Part shown: positions 63,472 to 64,000 of the stretch, piece by piece | How positions within the stretch are numbered: position 1 is the first letter of the stretch | Layout: each line of letters opens with the position of its first letter | DNA from: Myxococcales bacterium | GTDB lineage: Bacteria > Myxococcota > Polyangia > Nannocystales > Nannocystaceae | Length of the DNA stretch: 64,000 nucleotides | Assembly: GCA_016793465.1 (NCBI GenBank) | Contig: JAEUJW010000039.1 | Span: 62,001 to 126,000 of the forward strand | Reading direction: 5' to 3' | Notes under the pieces: generated by a model | Seen by the model: only the letters and a program-made list of their open reading frames with translations | Database searches by the model: none | Told to the model about the DNA's origin: nothing | Position numbers and translations under genes: made by a program

Positions 63472-64000
63472 ATGCGGCGCCTCCTCCCCCTCGTGCTCGT
63501 GCTCGCGGCGTGTCCCCAGGCCAACCCGGTCGATCCGGCGGCCGGCAAGGTCGAGGCGCCGCCGGTCATCGACGGGCGGGTGGTCACCGTCGACGGCGAC
63601 CTGTACCCGACCAAGACCGGGAAGACCGCGGTCGCTCCGCCGCCGCCGTCGCCGGGCACCGGGGTGACCGACGAGACCAACGGCAAGTGCCGGCTGTACG
63701 CGCCGGAGCTGCCCGACCCGACCTGCTGCGCGCGCGAGCTCGGCTTCGACGTGGCCACCGTGCAGGCGGCGTGCGGGCTCAAGATCTACCTCGGCGAGTC
63801 GTTCTACGGCACCTGCGGCTACCACTTCGTGCCCGACGCGGTGGCCGGCGGGGCCGCGGCGCGGTGGTTTCGCATGTCGCTGGTCGCCGAGCCGACCGCG
63901 AAGGAGGCCGCGGAGGCCCACGACCGCCGCGCCCGCAAGCGCGGCGCGGGCGTCACGGCCGCGCCGTTCCCCGGGGTCGACGGCGTGTACTGGAGCTCGC
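63472..64000 (+). CDS. Lipoprotein, unknown function (partial)
   Basis: The first 176 residues of a gene that leaves the window. Lipobox LAAC (Cys14), short linker, TKTGKTAVAPPPPSPGTG Pro-rich piece, then GKCRLYAPELPDPTCCARELGFDVATVQAACGLKIYLGESFYGTCGYHFV with five Cys. After that a basic segment (AHDRRARKRGAG). No family recognised. Confidence 0.65.
   Translation, partial: MRRLLPLVLVLAACPQANPVDPAAGKVEAPPVIDGRVVTVDGDLYPTKTGKTAVAPPPPSPGTGVTDETNGKCRLYAPELPDPTCCARELGFDVATVQAACGLKIYLGESFYGTCGYHFVPDAVAGGAAARWFRMSLVAEPTAKEAAEAHDRRARKRGAGVTAAPFPGVDGVYWSS

Overview
The window is very GC-rich (about 73-75 % by eye) and reads as chromosomal DNA of a myxobacterium, most likely of the Nannocystis type (Myxococcota, Nannocystales). 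Reasons: many eukaryotic-like Ser/Thr kinases, some fused to WD40, AAA+ or TPR modules; a large set of single-Cys lipoproteins with long Thr/Ser/Gly-rich stalks; GTG/ATG starts with 1-16 nt gene overlaps; a bacterial lipoxygenase. No tRNA, rRNA, IS element, integrase or CRISPR array was found.

Layout. 1-5.9 kb: two divergent lipoproteins (an erythromycin-esterase homologue and a beta-propeller protein), a Ser/Thr-rich lipoprotein, a histidine kinase and a YciI protein. 6-9.7 kb: two overlapping paralogous GAF-PAS-STAS sensors. 10.1-16.7 kb: Ser/Thr kinase overlapping a TPR lipoprotein, a DUF1275 membrane protein with a beta-carbonic anhydrase, and a small secreted protein. 16.8-23.4 kb: FHA protein coupled to a WD40 Ser/Thr kinase, then ATP-grasp, DUF4259 and DUF2505 genes. 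23.4-28.6 kb: a leftward metal/redox group (porin, c-type cytochrome lipoprotein, outer-membrane barrel, His-rich lipoprotein, MbnP-like copper protein, MbnH-like di-heme enzyme). 28.8-32.5 kb: sulfur group (YHS, DUF302, ETHE1-type persulfide dioxygenase, two small membrane proteins, split YeeE/YedE pair). 32.6-41.1 kb: a tight four-gene operon of kinase-AAA+-TPR regulator, lipoxygenase, lactone-oxidase-type flavoenzyme and cytochrome P450, plausibly oxylipin metabolism under kinase control. 41.3-49.1 kb: TPR lipoprotein, CobA-HemD fusion, MnmG with a thioesterase, metallophosphoesterase. 49.3-64 kb: mostly surface lipoproteins (propeller, glycosidase-like, LamG, VCBS/FG-GAP, M23 peptidase, choice-of-anchor-L), a helical-repeat protein and a wax-synthase-like acyltransferase.

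The most unusual signal is not a gene. A short palindrome, consensus ACCTGTCC-N(3-4)-GGACAGGT (asymmetric form CTGGCC-NNN-GGGACAGGT), occurs nearly fifty times on both strands, between and inside genes. It is tandemly amplified at three places (19.7-20.0, 41.9-42.25 and 60.2-60.45 kb). Loops are often TTCG or GAAA; one copy (16043-16064) carries a compensated base-pair change; coding copies keep the frame. A second pattern is promoter architecture: about 17 genes have a G(T/G)TAnnnT -10 box ending 6-10 nt before the start codon, implying leaderless mRNAs. A third is an ATGTCGCGACAT palindrome beside the sulfur/porin genes.
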